A stretch of DNA of 52,521 bases from an uncultured Porphyromonadaceae bacterium. Its GTDB lineage: Bacteria > Bacteroidota > Bacteroidia > Bacteroidales > Muribaculaceae. The notes beneath the pieces were generated by a model. That model searched no databases. It worked only from the letters and a program-made list of their open reading frames with translations, and was not told the DNA's origin. Location: the NCBI GenBank assembly GCA_947176605.1, contig CAMWRH010000014.1:1-52521 (forward strand). Direction: 5' to 3'. How positions within the stretch are numbered: position 1 is the first letter of the stretch; every line of letters starts with the position of its first letter. The position numbers and the translations under genes are program-made. Below, one piece after another: positions 18,426-27,465 of this stretch.

Positions 18426-18992
18426 ATGACACCTGCGTATACCGACATACTTCTCGTAATCGACATGCAGCGCGATTTCGTGGCCGACGGCGCTCCATGC
18501 CGGGTAGCCGGGGCCAAGGCCACGGTGCCGGCCATTGCCCGGGCGCTGGATTCGGCGCGGAGTCGAGGTTGGGGTGTGGTGCATGTCATCAGAGAGCATC
18601 ATCACGACGGGAGCGATGCCGAGACATTCCGTCGCCATCTGTTCGGTGGCGGGAAAGGTGTATGCGTGGCAGGCACCCCCGGGGCCGGGATCGTGGATGA
18701 GTTGAAGCCCGAAGCATCGGATTATGTAGTGGTAAAGACCCGCTTTGACGCGTTTCATGCCACCCGCCTTGAGCTGTTGCTTCGCAGCCTCGGAGCCGAA
18801 AGGCTCTATATAGCCGGCACACAGTATCCCAACTGCATACGTGCCACAGCCGTGGGAGCGCTTGAACGCGACTATGAGGTGACAGTGCTCACCGACTGCT
18901 GCAGCGCCGCCACACCCGAAGTGGCGCAGTCGAATATCCTCGACCTCCGGGCCATGGGTATACGATGTGTGCCGTACGCCGAACTCTCGTGA
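18426..18992 (+). CDS. Isochorismatase-family cysteine hydrolase
   Basis: A 188-residue cytosolic protein with the triad expected of the isochorismatase-like hydrolases: D13 in VIDMQRDF, K104 in VVKTRFDAF and C137 in GTQYPNCIRAT. Family members include nicotinamidases and various amidases. The ATG at 18426 is preferred to an in-frame GTG at 18387, because the latter adds 13 residues unlike the family, whose first strand starts right before the catalytic Asp. It begins 64 bases after the receptor gene and may be read with it. It ends before a pair of strong hairpins. Substrate unknown. Confidence 0.88.
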   Translation: MTPAYTDILLVIDMQRDFVADGAPCRVAGAKATVPAIARALDSARSRGWGVVHVIREHHHDGSDAETFRRHLFGGGKGVCVAGTPGAGIVDELKPEASDYVVVKTRFDAFHATRLELLLRSLGAERLYIAGTQYPNCIRATAVGALERDYEVTVLTDCCSAATPEVAQSNILDLRAMGIRCVPYAELS

Positions 18993-19127
18993 AGATAGAA
19001 AGAATACAATACTCAAAGTAATCACTGATAATGAGGATGTATAAGTAAATACTTTACATCGCAAGTGTGTTTAAAGATTTCTGATAGCCGTGAGGCGGAT
19101 GAATCTTATTGAAAAATTTGTGAAGAA

Positions 19128-19156
19128 TTCTCCAATCGCCGTGAGGCGATTGGAGA
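19128..19156. terminator. Perfect hairpin with GTGA tetraloop
   Basis: A 13-bp perfect stem (19128-19140 with 19144-19156) is closed by a GTGA loop of the stable GNRA type. A shorter GCCGTGAGGC echo lies 40 bases upstream at 19087-19096. It sits between the convergent hydrolase and GH31 genes, just before a second hairpin. Confidence 0.6.
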
Positions 19157-19168
19157 ATTAACTTAAAG

Positions 19169-19200
19169 GGGGGTGTCGCGTTTCGCAACGCGACACCCCC
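19169..19200. terminator. Strong GC-rich hairpin, likely bidirectional terminator
   Basis: A 14-bp perfect stem (19169-19182 with 19187-19200) with a 4-base loop, followed on the plus strand by GTCATTTTGAGG. Positioned between two convergent transcription units, it probably terminates both. Confidence 0.75.
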
Positions 19201-19273
19201 GTCATTTTGAGGTTTGGAGAAAATAAATCAGATTGTAGAACTAAACTAAAAGTCTGTACCCTGCTGACTGTAA

Positions 19274-21643
19274 TTATCTGTCATATATCACCTTGACATC
19301 TATGGCGCTTGAGCAGTCAGTCGTGGGAATGTGGATTGAAAGCTGCCGGCTATCGGCATCATATTCCCATGTCCGGGCATGGGCCCGGACATTATTGATG
19401 TTGACTTCATGAGGCGGTGCAGCATTCAGTATCCTGAGATGCCATGCACGCGACTGGATGAGGTCTGACTGCTCCCCTTCGCGAGGAGAAATGGTGTATG
19501 TCTCAGTCGCACCATCTACGGAATGTGTCAGTTCGGTTACGGCATATCTTTCGGCATAGTCGGGATTGTCACCCTCATCCTCATAGAGTGAATCATGCCC
19601 GGCACTCCCGGCTACTATATCAAGCACCAGCTCGGCAGGACGCCGGGAGACCCTCTTTACAGAGTCGGGATTGAGTGGAATCATGGCACCGGCCTTATAA
19701 AATCGGGGGATATCCGATGCTTCGAACTCCATCGTCATCACACATGGCCCCTTAATGATCCGCTTCGACGTGACGCACCACCATTCCCCCTCGGGCAACC
19801 AGATTTCACTTATGCTCTTCAATCCGTCAGGTGCAGCTTCCGTTATGGGTGCCACAAGTATATTGTCGCCGAAGAAATACTCACCTTCATATCTGTAGGC
19901 TTCCTCTGCTTCCGGATACTCATAGTAGAGTGGGCGACATATACCTATCCCTGTATCGTAAGCCTTACGCGCCATGGTGTAGATGTATGGAAACAGAGCA
20001 TAGCGGAGTTTTACGGCATCTCTCATAAGAGGGAAATTGGCAAACTTCCACATCCGTCGCTCAATCCGGTCATCTTTAGTGGCATGACTGCGGAAAATCG
20101 GGGAGAATACGCCAAACTGAATCCATCTAAGCATCAACTCGGGGTCATTGACGATGCTGTCATCAGTAAATGCGTGTCCCCCAAGGTCGTGTCCCCAGTA
20201 GGCATACCCCACGTTAGAGGCCGTGGATGTGAAGTAGGGCTGGAATGCAAGTGTAGGGAAATTAATCATTGCATCGCCCGAAAATCCAATCTGATAGCGA
20301 TGGCTGCCAAGACCTCCCCAGCGGTGGAAAATCACGGGACGGCGGTCCGGGCGGTTTACTTTCATATCGTTATAGAATACGTGATTGCACCAGAACGTCT
20401 CGCCCAGTCCTTCGGTGGTTGGACTGGTAAGATGCTGTTGCCAGTCAAGCCACCAGAAGTCGACCCCATCGCTTTCACGCTCACGTATGATGTTTTTAAA
20501 GAAAGATTTGGCAAAATCAGCATAATCCAAACTCCATGCTATTCTGCCGTCATTGTCATACCTTCCATTCAGCTCCCCCTTCATGGCATCATAAAACCCG
20601 GGTGACTCTACACTGTCTACACCATCTGCGGGATGAAGATTCAGCGACAATCTCAGTCCATTATCATGGATATCATGCAGAAGGCGCTGCGGTTCAGGAA
20701 TCAGGTTGGTGTTCCATGACCATCCCGTCCAGCCGCCACGCTGTGCGGAGCCACAGTCCGGATTACCGTTCCAATGCCAGTCCATATCCAGAATAAGAAC
20801 ATCGATAGGGATATCGTTGTCATTCAGTTCAGACATTATCTGTCGGTAATCCTCATCAGAATAGGAGGCATACCGGCTATACCAGTACCCAAACACATAG
20901 TCGGGAGGCAACGGGATTTTGCCTGCCAATTCAGTGAAATCGCCCAAAGCCTTCTTGTAATTGTAGCCATATCCCAGAAAATACAGATCCAGAGCCTCGG
21001 AATCGTTGCGTGGTGTCCACCAGTCGAATCCCATATCCGTATTATGTTCAAGGGCATATGAGCGGCTGCCGTCAGGGCGGGTAGTCGTCCATGAGTCATC
21101 GATTACGGCCCATCCAGACCGTGAAATCAGTCCGTCTTCCAGTTCAGCACGCTTATTGTCGCCGTCACTGCTGTCAAGAGTACGGCAAGTACCCTTTAGA
21201 TTCAAAGAATCTGTCTTAGCGGGATACCATACCACTTCATTACCTTCGTGAATCATTGTGACGGTAAGATTCTCCGGAGATGGCGGCACCGTCATAGGGT
21301 TGGCACCCTTCCGGTATTTTAGTTTTAGTTTAGCCGTATTGATGTAAAGAAACTCACTGTCTTCACTTTTTGCGTATTCGGGCACCATCGGCATACACCG
21401 GTTCTGAACCGTAAATGTGGCGCGATCCTCAAAAACGCCTTTATCGCTGTATTCAATGCGGATCATTTCATCTGTCAGCACAGTAAATCGGGCATTACCC
21501 GCATTTACCACAGCCTCTTGCGGGGCGACGGGATTCTGGGCCATGACATCTGCCGTGGTCATTGAGCCTACGAGGGCGGCTGCGCCGACTAACGGAATTG
21601 GAGAACAAAGAAGTTGCAGATTGGAGAAAATGTTTTCTTTCAC
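19274..21643 (-). CDS. GH31-family alpha-glycosidase
   Basis: About 789 residues. A GH31 beta-sandwich N-domain precedes a TIM barrel carrying DVLILDMDWHWNG, the nucleophile motif WWLDWQQ and the acid/base-region motif GFSGD. YWGHDLGGHAF follows, then proximal and distal C-terminal beta domains. GH31 enzymes cleave terminal alpha-glucosyl (or xylosyl/galactosyl) units. The WLDWQQ variant differs from the common WNDMNE form and marks a less-studied branch. No ATG opens the hydrophobic export signal: the frame is open to ATG 21739, but GTG 21643 (VKENIFSN...) gives the best signal peptide with cleavage near VMAQ, so the start is uncertain. It is the last gene of the alpha-glucan PUL and would finish oligosaccharides in the periplasm. 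Confidence 0.88.
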   Translation of the reverse strand: MKENIFSNLQLLCSPIPLVGAAALVGSMTTADVMAQNPVAPQEAVVNAGNARFTVLTDEMIRIEYSDKGVFEDRATFTVQNRCMPMVPEYAKSEDSEFLYINTAKLKLKYRKGANPMTVPPSPENLTVTMIHEGNEVVWYPAKTDSLNLKGTCRTLDSSDGDNKRAELEDGLISRSGWAVIDDSWTTTRPDGSRSYALEHNTDMGFDWWTPRNDSEALDLYFLGYGYNYKKALGDFTELAGKIPLPPDYVFGYWYSRYASYSDEDYRQIMSELNDNDIPIDVLILDMDWHWNGNPDCGSAQRGGWTGWSWNTNLIPEPQRLLHDIHDNGLRLSLNLHPADGVDSVESPGFYDAMKGELNGRYDNDGRIAWSLDYADFAKSFFKNIIRERESDGVDFWWLDWQQHLTSPTTEGLGETFWCNHVFYNDMKVNRPDRRPVIFHRWGGLGSHRYQIGFSGDAMINFPTLAFQPYFTSTASNVGYAYWGHDLGGHAFTDDSIVNDPELMLRWIQFGVFSPIFRSHATKDDRIERRMWKFANFPLMRDAVKLRYALFPYIYTMARKAYDTGIGICRPLYYEYPEAEEAYRYEGEYFFGDNILVAPITEAAPDGLKSISEIWLPEGEWWCVTSKRIIKGPCVMTMEFEASDIPRFYKAGAMIPLNPDSVKRVSRRPAELVLDIVAGSAGHDSLYEDEGDNPDYAERYAVTELTHSVDGATETYTISPREGEQSDLIQSRAWHLRILNAAPPHEVNINNVRAHARTWEYDADSRQLSIHIPTTDCSSAIDVKVIYDR

Positions 21644-21792
21644 GTATAATCTAAAAATTTGAGCGCTGATTTCTGATATCGTGTGAATATCAGCGGGAGA
21701 ACAGCGGATCCCGCTAATCCCCCGCCAATATCCTGTCATGCTGAGCGTATGGTTAATCGCTCGAGTTATTCCTGATTATCTGATAGCTGGCC

Positions 21793-22668
21793 TCAGAGCA
21801 CTACCTTCTCCACCTTACCGTTGGCGCGGCGGATGTAGATCCCTTTCGCGGGTGAGGATACCTCCACACCGTCGAGGGTCCAGTAACGGGGTGACTCATT
21901 TTCGGGCAGAGTGATTACTCCGGTGCCCGTGTCTTCCGACTTCATGATGGAGATCGTGTCGGCCTGAATGTCGACCCGAATGTCGTAGTAGCTGTCGGCA
22001 TCGATGCTCCACTGCTCGTCGCCCTCCTGGCCGAGCGCTATTCTGTCGGCACCGGCAGTCGAACGGTAGTACCAATAGCGGTTGTCCCACGTGCCGCCAC
22101 CCTTGATTACGGTAGCGATCTTGAAAGTACCGGAAGTCAGCGATACATGATTATGCTCAAACTTATACGGTTCATCGGCAATCTGATAGAGGGGAGTGCC
22201 TTCGTCTACGCTCCATCCCCCTGCCGTGGCGCTACCCACCATAAAGAGCGAGGCCAGTTTTACCGGCTGTTCCTGATATGTGGATTTCACGATATTGGCT
22301 GTCATTGTTGCCGTATTTACCGAGATCAGATAGTTGGCACTCTCATCCACAGTCAGCTGGGCATATCCCTGATCCTCCTTCCCTTCGGCGAGGGGATAAT
22401 TGCCGTCGGCGGGAGAAGCATCCGGAGCCAGGCCGTATTCATCGCCACCGAAATCCTTGGTGAGCATGAACTTGAAGTTCTTGCCGGCTTCCAGATAAAT
22501 AGTGCCCTCGAAGAGCGTCGGATTCTCCGGAGTGCTGAGCAGGGCGGTGGCATCGTCGGTCGACCATCCGTAGGGAGTGGCCTCACCGATTATCCACAGA
22601 TTGGCGGCAGAGGCGGAGAGAAAGGATGTGGCCATGAGAGACATGGCGATACGTTTAGTCAGATTCAT
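21793..22668 (-). CDS. SusE/SusF-like glycan-binding protein with two starch-binding-type repeats
   Basis: A 291-residue exported protein. After a signal peptide (about 1-22, without a lipobox Cys) come two repeats that open LWIIGEATPYGWSTDD and LFMVGSATAGGWSVDE, the signature start of the SusE/SusF outer-membrane starch-binding domain. A short C-terminal tail (YWTLDGVEV...GIYIRRANGK) resembles the sorting-type domain common on secreted Bacteroidetes proteins. The absence of a lipobox is unusual for SusE/F proteins, which are normally surface lipoproteins. It lies between the GH27-like and GH31 genes and should hold alpha-glucan near the enzymes. Confidence 0.82.
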   Translation of the reverse strand: MNLTKRIAMSLMATSFLSASAANLWIIGEATPYGWSTDDATALLSTPENPTLFEGTIYLEAGKNFKFMLTKDFGGDEYGLAPDASPADGNYPLAEGKEDQGYAQLTVDESANYLISVNTATMTANIVKSTYQEQPVKLASLFMVGSATAGGWSVDEGTPLYQIADEPYKFEHNHVSLTSGTFKIATVIKGGGTWDNRYWYYRSTAGADRIALGQEGDEQWSIDADSYYDIRVDIQADTISIMKSEDTGTGVITLPENESPRYWTLDGVEVSSPAKGIYIRRANGKVEKVVL

Positions 22669-22688
22669 GATTGATTCGTATTTTGGGA

Positions 22689-22727
22689 GTTGAATTAGTC
22701 TGTATTTGGGTTGAATTAGTCTGTATT
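22689..22727. repeat. Two tandem copies of an 18-bp sequence
   Basis: GTTGAATTAGTCTGTATT occurs at 22689-22706 and 22710-22727, in the gap upstream of the two-repeat SusE/F-type gene. The words share GAATTAG with the interspersed tracts elsewhere. Role unknown; a local duplication is enough to explain it. Confidence 0.6.
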
Positions 22728-22743
22728 ATTGAAGTGGGGGTGA

Positions 22744-22779
22744 GGTGACTCCGGAGAGGGAAGGTTCCCCGGAGTCACC
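22744..22779 (-). terminator. Intercistronic hairpin in the alpha-glucan PUL
   Basis: An 11-bp perfect stem (22744-22754 with 22769-22779) follows the GH27-like gene on the minus strand. With no strong T tract it may attenuate expression of the two downstream genes or protect the upstream message. Confidence 0.5.
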
Positions 22780-22796
22780 GGATCTTTACGGGCTGT

Positions 22797-24224
22797 TTAC
22801 CTTGAGAGTTTCACGATCTTGCAGCCGTGGGGTTCGACACTTGCCGTGATGCGTGATGCTTTCCCTTCGTCGGTATGGCTCCAGAGGTCGCGGAGATTCC
22901 ATTCGCCGTCGATACCGAGGTCGGATAAACTTAGGTCGTAGCTCTTGGAGGAATCGCTGCGGTTGAAGAGTCCCACAACGTAATCGCCGTTCGACATCTC
23001 GCCATACCATATCTGGTTGCGTTCATCCAGAAGGTCATCGCTCAGAGGGCGCCCTGCGAACCCATCCTTGTTAAGTGCCAGCATCTCCGCATTCTGATAG
23101 AAATGGGCATCCTCACCGATAGTGGAGATCTGGTCGGCGATGGTCACCGGACCTCCGGCCATAAGCTGGAGCGAGATTACGGTCTGTTTCTCGGCGTCCG
23201 TCGAGAACGTGTTGAGGCGTATGAAGTCGCCGTCCATGATCACATTGCCGCGTCCGGCTATATGACTCCAGTAGGTGAAGCCGTCAAACATGTTCATGCA
23301 GTTGGGCCAGTTGGCATAGGTCACGCCACGGTCATACTCCGAGCAGTGCCACCATCCGCCTCCGGCCGTATCGGACACGATGCGGATCATGTGGCCGTAC
23401 TGTTTTTCGAGTTCGGCGTCATTGAAGAGGTGAGGCATCACCAGTGAAGTGAAGATGCCGTACTTATTGGCCGATTCCGCGATATAGGCCAGGGCGCGGG
23501 CATAGGAGGCGTGTCCGTAGCCGTGTCCCACGACTCCTATATTGCGGTCCTTGCCATCCTCATACCAGGAAAGGAAGTCCATGCGGATGTAGTCCACGCC
23601 GAGATCGTGGTAATGCTTGAAGAATCCGTCGATATATTCGCGGGTGCCGGGATATTCGGCCACAGTCCAGTTGAACCATCCTCCGGCAGCGCCGGGATTC
23701 ATGATTTCGCTCTCACCGTTGTAGTAGAGGTCCTGAAAGGTAAGTTCGGTGCCGGGCACTTTCGTGTCGCCCGGGCCGTGAATCCAGAGCGGATTGTCGT
23801 ATACACCCACCTTCAGCCCCTTGGCCTTGCACTTTGCCACAAGATCCTTGAGCGACATCGAACCGTAATGGGTCATGTAGCCCGATTCGTCATTGGCCAG
23901 CATCGGGATAAACCCGTCGGTGCATACCATATCGTAGCCATAGGGCTTGAATTCGCGGGCCACCCAGTCGATTATTTCATCCCACTGGGCCGGGGTGATG
24001 TCCATATCCTCGTTCTTTATACCCTGCTGTTCGCGGGTATAGCAGTATTCATATACGCTCCAGTAGAGGGGAGCGGTGCGCGAACGGTCGATTTCAGTGA
24101 CCGGAAGGTCGGTGGGAACTTCAAGTTTCGGGGGACGGCGCATTTCCACGTCGTCGCTGCAGGAGGCGCTCATCATGGCCAAAGAGGCTAAAGAGGCTGC
24201 AAGTATTGTCATTGCTTTAGGCAT
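22797..24224 (-). CDS. GH27-like lipoprotein glycoside hydrolase
   Basis: A 475-residue lipoprotein: lipobox SASC with C22 and an acidic DD after it, suggesting surface display. The TIM barrel resembles clan-D alpha-galactosidases (GH27/GH36). The strand-4 motif DYIRMDF supplies the predicted nucleophile D216, and RIVSDTAGGGWW supplies the predicted acid/base D285. A C-terminal beta domain spans about 395-475. GH27 holds alpha-galactosidases but also isomalto-dextranase. Next to GH31, SusE/F-type proteins and a SusR-type regulator, an isomalto-dextranase-like or other alpha-glucan activity is plausible; alpha-galactosidase remains the simplest alternative. It probably makes the first surface cut for SusCD import. 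Confidence 0.72.
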   Translation of the reverse strand: MPKAMTILAASLASLAMMSASCSDDVEMRRPPKLEVPTDLPVTEIDRSRTAPLYWSVYEYCYTREQQGIKNEDMDITPAQWDEIIDWVAREFKPYGYDMVCTDGFIPMLANDESGYMTHYGSMSLKDLVAKCKAKGLKVGVYDNPLWIHGPGDTKVPGTELTFQDLYYNGESEIMNPGAAGGWFNWTVAEYPGTREYIDGFFKHYHDLGVDYIRMDFLSWYEDGKDRNIGVVGHGYGHASYARALAYIAESANKYGIFTSLVMPHLFNDAELEKQYGHMIRIVSDTAGGGWWHCSEYDRGVTYANWPNCMNMFDGFTYWSHIAGRGNVIMDGDFIRLNTFSTDAEKQTVISLQLMAGGPVTIADQISTIGEDAHFYQNAEMLALNKDGFAGRPLSDDLLDERNQIWYGEMSNGDYVVGLFNRSDSSKSYDLSLSDLGIDGEWNLRDLWSHTDEGKASRITASVEPHGCKIVKLSR

Positions 24225-24234
24225 TGTTGTGTTG

Positions 24235-24312
24235 AATTAGGGGGAATTAGGAATTAGGAGGGAGGAATTAGGAATTGGGAATCCCGTTGTAGGGTCGCGA
24301 CCTGTCGCGACC
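24235..24312. repeat. GAATTAGG repeat tract plus TCGCGA hairpin
   Basis: The gap inside the PUL between the SusE/F-type and GH27-like genes holds GAATTAGGAGGGAG repeats (24235-24290). A perfect palindrome GGTCGCGA-CCTG-TCGCGACC follows at 24293-24312. The core CGCGACCTGTCGCG reappears at 52289-52312. Confidence 0.7.
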
Positions 24313-24400
24313 GCAGCGGGAGTAATCAGGAATCCCATGGCTGTAGGGACTCACTCCGGTGCGTTCTTCGCCGAGGGAAAAGAGGAATGAGGAGAGAGGG

Positions 24401-25609
24401 TCAGTCTTCAATCCAGTCGGCGGCTATGGTCCAGTCGCGGAGATTGAATGTCAGGCGGTAGCGTCCGCTTTCGGTCACGCGCCACTGGTCGTCGGGGGCC
24501 GTGGTATACACGAAGTCGGGGCTTGCCACGCCGCTTCGGCTAATTTTCACATCCGCAGAGAGCGGACGGATGAAGGGGCAGGAGAAAGTGCCGTCGGGCT
24601 CCAGACACAGTTTCATGGTGCCTTCAAGCAGAGTCCCCTCCCAGGTGAAGATATAAGGTTCGGTCATTGTCAGCGGGGTGGCGTTGTCCATGCTCCAGCC
24701 GTTGGGGGTGGCGTCGCCGATCATGTAGAGAGTCTGCGATTCAATCGGATTCTTCTCCACAGCTATGGCACCGAGATACTCGGCCTTCAGCGTGCGGTCG
24801 GAAAGATTGAATACGAGATGATACTCTCCGGCATCGGCCACTACCCACTTCTCATCCGGATCGCCGGCATGATACTGGAATCCGGTCTCAAGTCCGGCCG
24901 AGGTTATGGTCTGGCCGTTGGTGAGCGGGCGGATGAAGTCGGCATCCCAGCTTCCTGTGGATGTGCACGCCTTCATCTCACCGGGATTCAGCGGACCGGT
25001 GTATTCGAAGATATAGTCGGCTGTACGGTCGAGCTGAGTCGGAGCATCGATGTTCCATCCGGCGGGAGTGGCATCACCTACCATATATACATTTTCCGCC
25101 TCAATGGGGGTGGCGCCGTCGTCGGGAACGGAGGGAGTATCGGGTGTACCGGCAGCCTCAAGGCATACCGTGCTCATGGTCCAGTTGCGCAGATTAAACG
25201 ACAAGCGGTACGTGCCTGCCACGGTCACATTCCATTTCCTGTCGGGGTTGCCGGCACTCATGCTGAACTTCCGGTCAGTAATCGGCTGATCCGAGATCGG
25301 CTCCTGATCTTCAACTGGGCGGATGAAAGCCACATCCCAGGATCCGGTCTGGAGGCAGAGCTTAAGTTCGCCGGCCAGCAGCGCCCCTTCCCATTCAAAC
25401 ACGAGTGGGTCGGCCTCGGAGGGAGCAAGGGGTGTGGGATTGTCGATATCCCATCCCGTTGGGGTGGCATTGCCGACCATATAGAGGGTAGAGGTCTTGA
25501 TAGGGAGGTCGTCGGTGATGATTATCAGGTCTTTCTCCCCTTCGCATGAAGCCATGGAGCATGCCATGACCGAGAGGGCAGACAGTATGACGATATTACG
25601 GAGTCTCAT
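24401..25609 (-). CDS. SusE/SusF-type surface lipoprotein with three binding repeats
   Basis: A 402-residue lipoprotein with lipobox MASC (C22). Three similar domains of about 115 residues start at about 41, 172 and 290. Each opens LYMVG(N/D)ATP.GW..D and ends in a strand like YRLSFNLRNWTMS. These are SusE/SusF outer-membrane starch-binding repeats; the aromatic Trp of each GW is a likely sugar-stacking residue. It follows susD by 79 bases, the normal place for SusE. Given the Sus-like domain it should bind an alpha-glucan at the cell surface and help retain it for the GH27-like enzyme. Confidence 0.9.
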   Translation of the reverse strand: MRLRNIVILSALSVMACSMASCEGEKDLIIITDDLPIKTSTLYMVGNATPTGWDIDNPTPLAPSEADPLVFEWEGALLAGELKLCLQTGSWDVAFIRPVEDQEPISDQPITDRKFSMSAGNPDRKWNVTVAGTYRLSFNLRNWTMSTVCLEAAGTPDTPSVPDDGATPIEAENVYMVGDATPAGWNIDAPTQLDRTADYIFEYTGPLNPGEMKACTSTGSWDADFIRPLTNGQTITSAGLETGFQYHAGDPDEKWVVADAGEYHLVFNLSDRTLKAEYLGAIAVEKNPIESQTLYMIGDATPNGWSMDNATPLTMTEPYIFTWEGTLLEGTMKLCLEPDGTFSCPFIRPLSADVKISRSGVASPDFVYTTAPDDQWRVTESGRYRLTFNLRDWTIAADWIED

Positions 25610-25688
25610 GATATGTCAGAGTTTGGGAGGGGGTGCGCAGGGTAGCGGAGCGCACCCCCTCGCATGGATTGTAAATGTTGTAACTGTG

Positions 25689-27425
25689 TTAGTTGCTGTA
25701 TCCGGGATTCTGCACGAGAGCCGGGTTGGAATTGAGGATCGGGCGCATGATGGGGAAAATCTTCGTATGCTCCGAGCCATCGGGCTGCTTGTCCCACCAG
25801 GTGGAGTTGCAGAACTTTCCGAAACGTATCAGATCAATACGTCTGCGGCTTTCGGCAAAGAACTCGCGACCCCATTCGCGCAGCATCTCCTGCTCATCGA
25901 GGCGTGCGGTGCCTTCGGGAGCGTAAAGCACCGTGCGGTATGACTCCTCCGGATAGTTGCGCTTTCGCACCGAATTGAGGAGCGTTGCCGCTTCGGCCAC
26001 CTTCCCCTCGCGCAGGCGGCACTCCGCGAGCGAATAGATGATTTCAGGAAGACGGATTTCAGTATAATCGCTCTCCATCTGATGCGCATCCTCATCGCTG
26101 TAGAAAGGATACTTGGCGAAATGCCATCCGGAGTTGTGGTCGCCGCTCTGCAGGTTGGAGGTCTTGTCGGATGGCCATTTGTCGGGGGCGAGGCTCTGGA
26201 AGCGACCTACGGCATCGCGGATATACAGGTCGTAGGGCTGTTCCGGGGCGCGTACACGTTTGGTGCTCCCGTCATCATCAATATATTCCAGATATCCGTA
26301 GAGGAACATACCCTCGCGTCGGCTGTCGCCGAGATTGCGGTAGAGCTTCATGCGCTCATCATCGGGATACATACGGAAATTCTGTATCGGCATACCGAGC
26401 TCATAGGTGTAGAGATTGCCGTTGAGGTCGTAGCTCGGAGAGGCGGCATACTTGGTGTTGTGGTCGCCGGCCTTGGCCTTCCGGTCGCCGAAATAGTATC
26501 GGGCGCGTGCGGGGACGGTCCACCAGTAGGTATCACCCTGATAATGCCAGAAGGAGTAACCCTGCGACCCCGGGAATCCGAAAATCACCTCATCGCAATT
26601 GTCATTGTCCCAGTCGAACGGAGCATCCCAGCGGTCGGCCACGGCATATGCGCCGTAAGTGCCGTTGAGTATATCCTGGGCCACCTTCGCGCAGTCGGAA
26701 TAGCGCTCCTCCCCTACGTATACGCCGGCATTGAGATAGAGGCGCACCAGCAGGGAGGCGGCTCCGGCCTTGGTCCATTGTCCCTGGATGGGGGCGTTGG
26801 AGCCGAGTGCGGATTTGACTGTAAGCAGGTCGAGGCATTCGGTCAGTTCGGTTTCGATGAAGTCGAAAAGCACGCGGGGTTCCACCTGTCCGTCAGAGTT
26901 CTTGTCGATATCGTAGTAGCTTACGGCCAGTGGCACATTGCGGAAAGCGTCGAGCAGGCGGATATAGAACCATGCGCGGAGCACGCGGCACTGTGCCTTA
27001 AGATTATTGAATTCCGGTTCAGAGAAACCGAACTTCCCGGGATCGAGCCGATCGAGATCTTCGATTACGTAGTTGCACTGCATCACACCCTGGAAGCAGC
27101 CGTTCCACTCCGTCTGGGCGTCGCCGCCATCCTCCACATTCCACTCATGGTAATGCAGTCGGCGCCACTTGCCTCCGTCGTCCCACCATCCGTCGCGGGT
27201 AGGGGTGATGAGCTGGTCGGCAGAGAGTTCATTGAGCACGTGGCGGCTGCAGATGCTCCAGTAGGCGTGTTCGAAAGGGCGGAGCACGGCGCGGATCACG
27301 TCGTTCTTGGTATTATAATAGTTCTGCGATGCCACCTGGTCGTAGAGTGTTTCATCCAGATCGGTGCAGCCGCCTAAGGCGAGCAGCGAAATGGCGGCGG
27401 GCAGTATGAATCTTGACAGTTTCAT
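25689..27425 (-). CDS. SusD-type glycan-binding lipoprotein (alpha-glucan PUL)
   Basis: A 578-residue RagB/SusD family protein with lipobox LGGC (C20). The conserved N-terminal segment with repeated Tyr/Asn, the EWNGCFQGVMQCNYVIEDLDR helix region and the C-terminal RDE-type segment EWGREFFAESRRRIDLIRFGKF are all present. It starts 40 bases after the susC stop in the same operon and forms the lid of the SusC transporter. It is clearly distinct from the fructan SusD, so the two loci are not a duplication. Confidence 0.95.
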   Translation of the reverse strand: MKLSRFILPAAISLLALGGCTDLDETLYDQVASQNYYNTKNDVIRAVLRPFEHAYWSICSRHVLNELSADQLITPTRDGWWDDGGKWRRLHYHEWNVEDGGDAQTEWNGCFQGVMQCNYVIEDLDRLDPGKFGFSEPEFNNLKAQCRVLRAWFYIRLLDAFRNVPLAVSYYDIDKNSDGQVEPRVLFDFIETELTECLDLLTVKSALGSNAPIQGQWTKAGAASLLVRLYLNAGVYVGEERYSDCAKVAQDILNGTYGAYAVADRWDAPFDWDNDNCDEVIFGFPGSQGYSFWHYQGDTYWWTVPARARYYFGDRKAKAGDHNTKYAASPSYDLNGNLYTYELGMPIQNFRMYPDDERMKLYRNLGDSRREGMFLYGYLEYIDDDGSTKRVRAPEQPYDLYIRDAVGRFQSLAPDKWPSDKTSNLQSGDHNSGWHFAKYPFYSDEDAHQMESDYTEIRLPEIIYSLAECRLREGKVAEAATLLNSVRKRNYPEESYRTVLYAPEGTARLDEQEMLREWGREFFAESRRRIDLIRFGKFCNSTWWDKQPDGSEHTKIFPIMRPILNSNPALVQNPGYSN

Positions 27426-27465
27426 TGCTGTGTCGGAAATTTACGTGATTGTAGGGGATAGAGGA

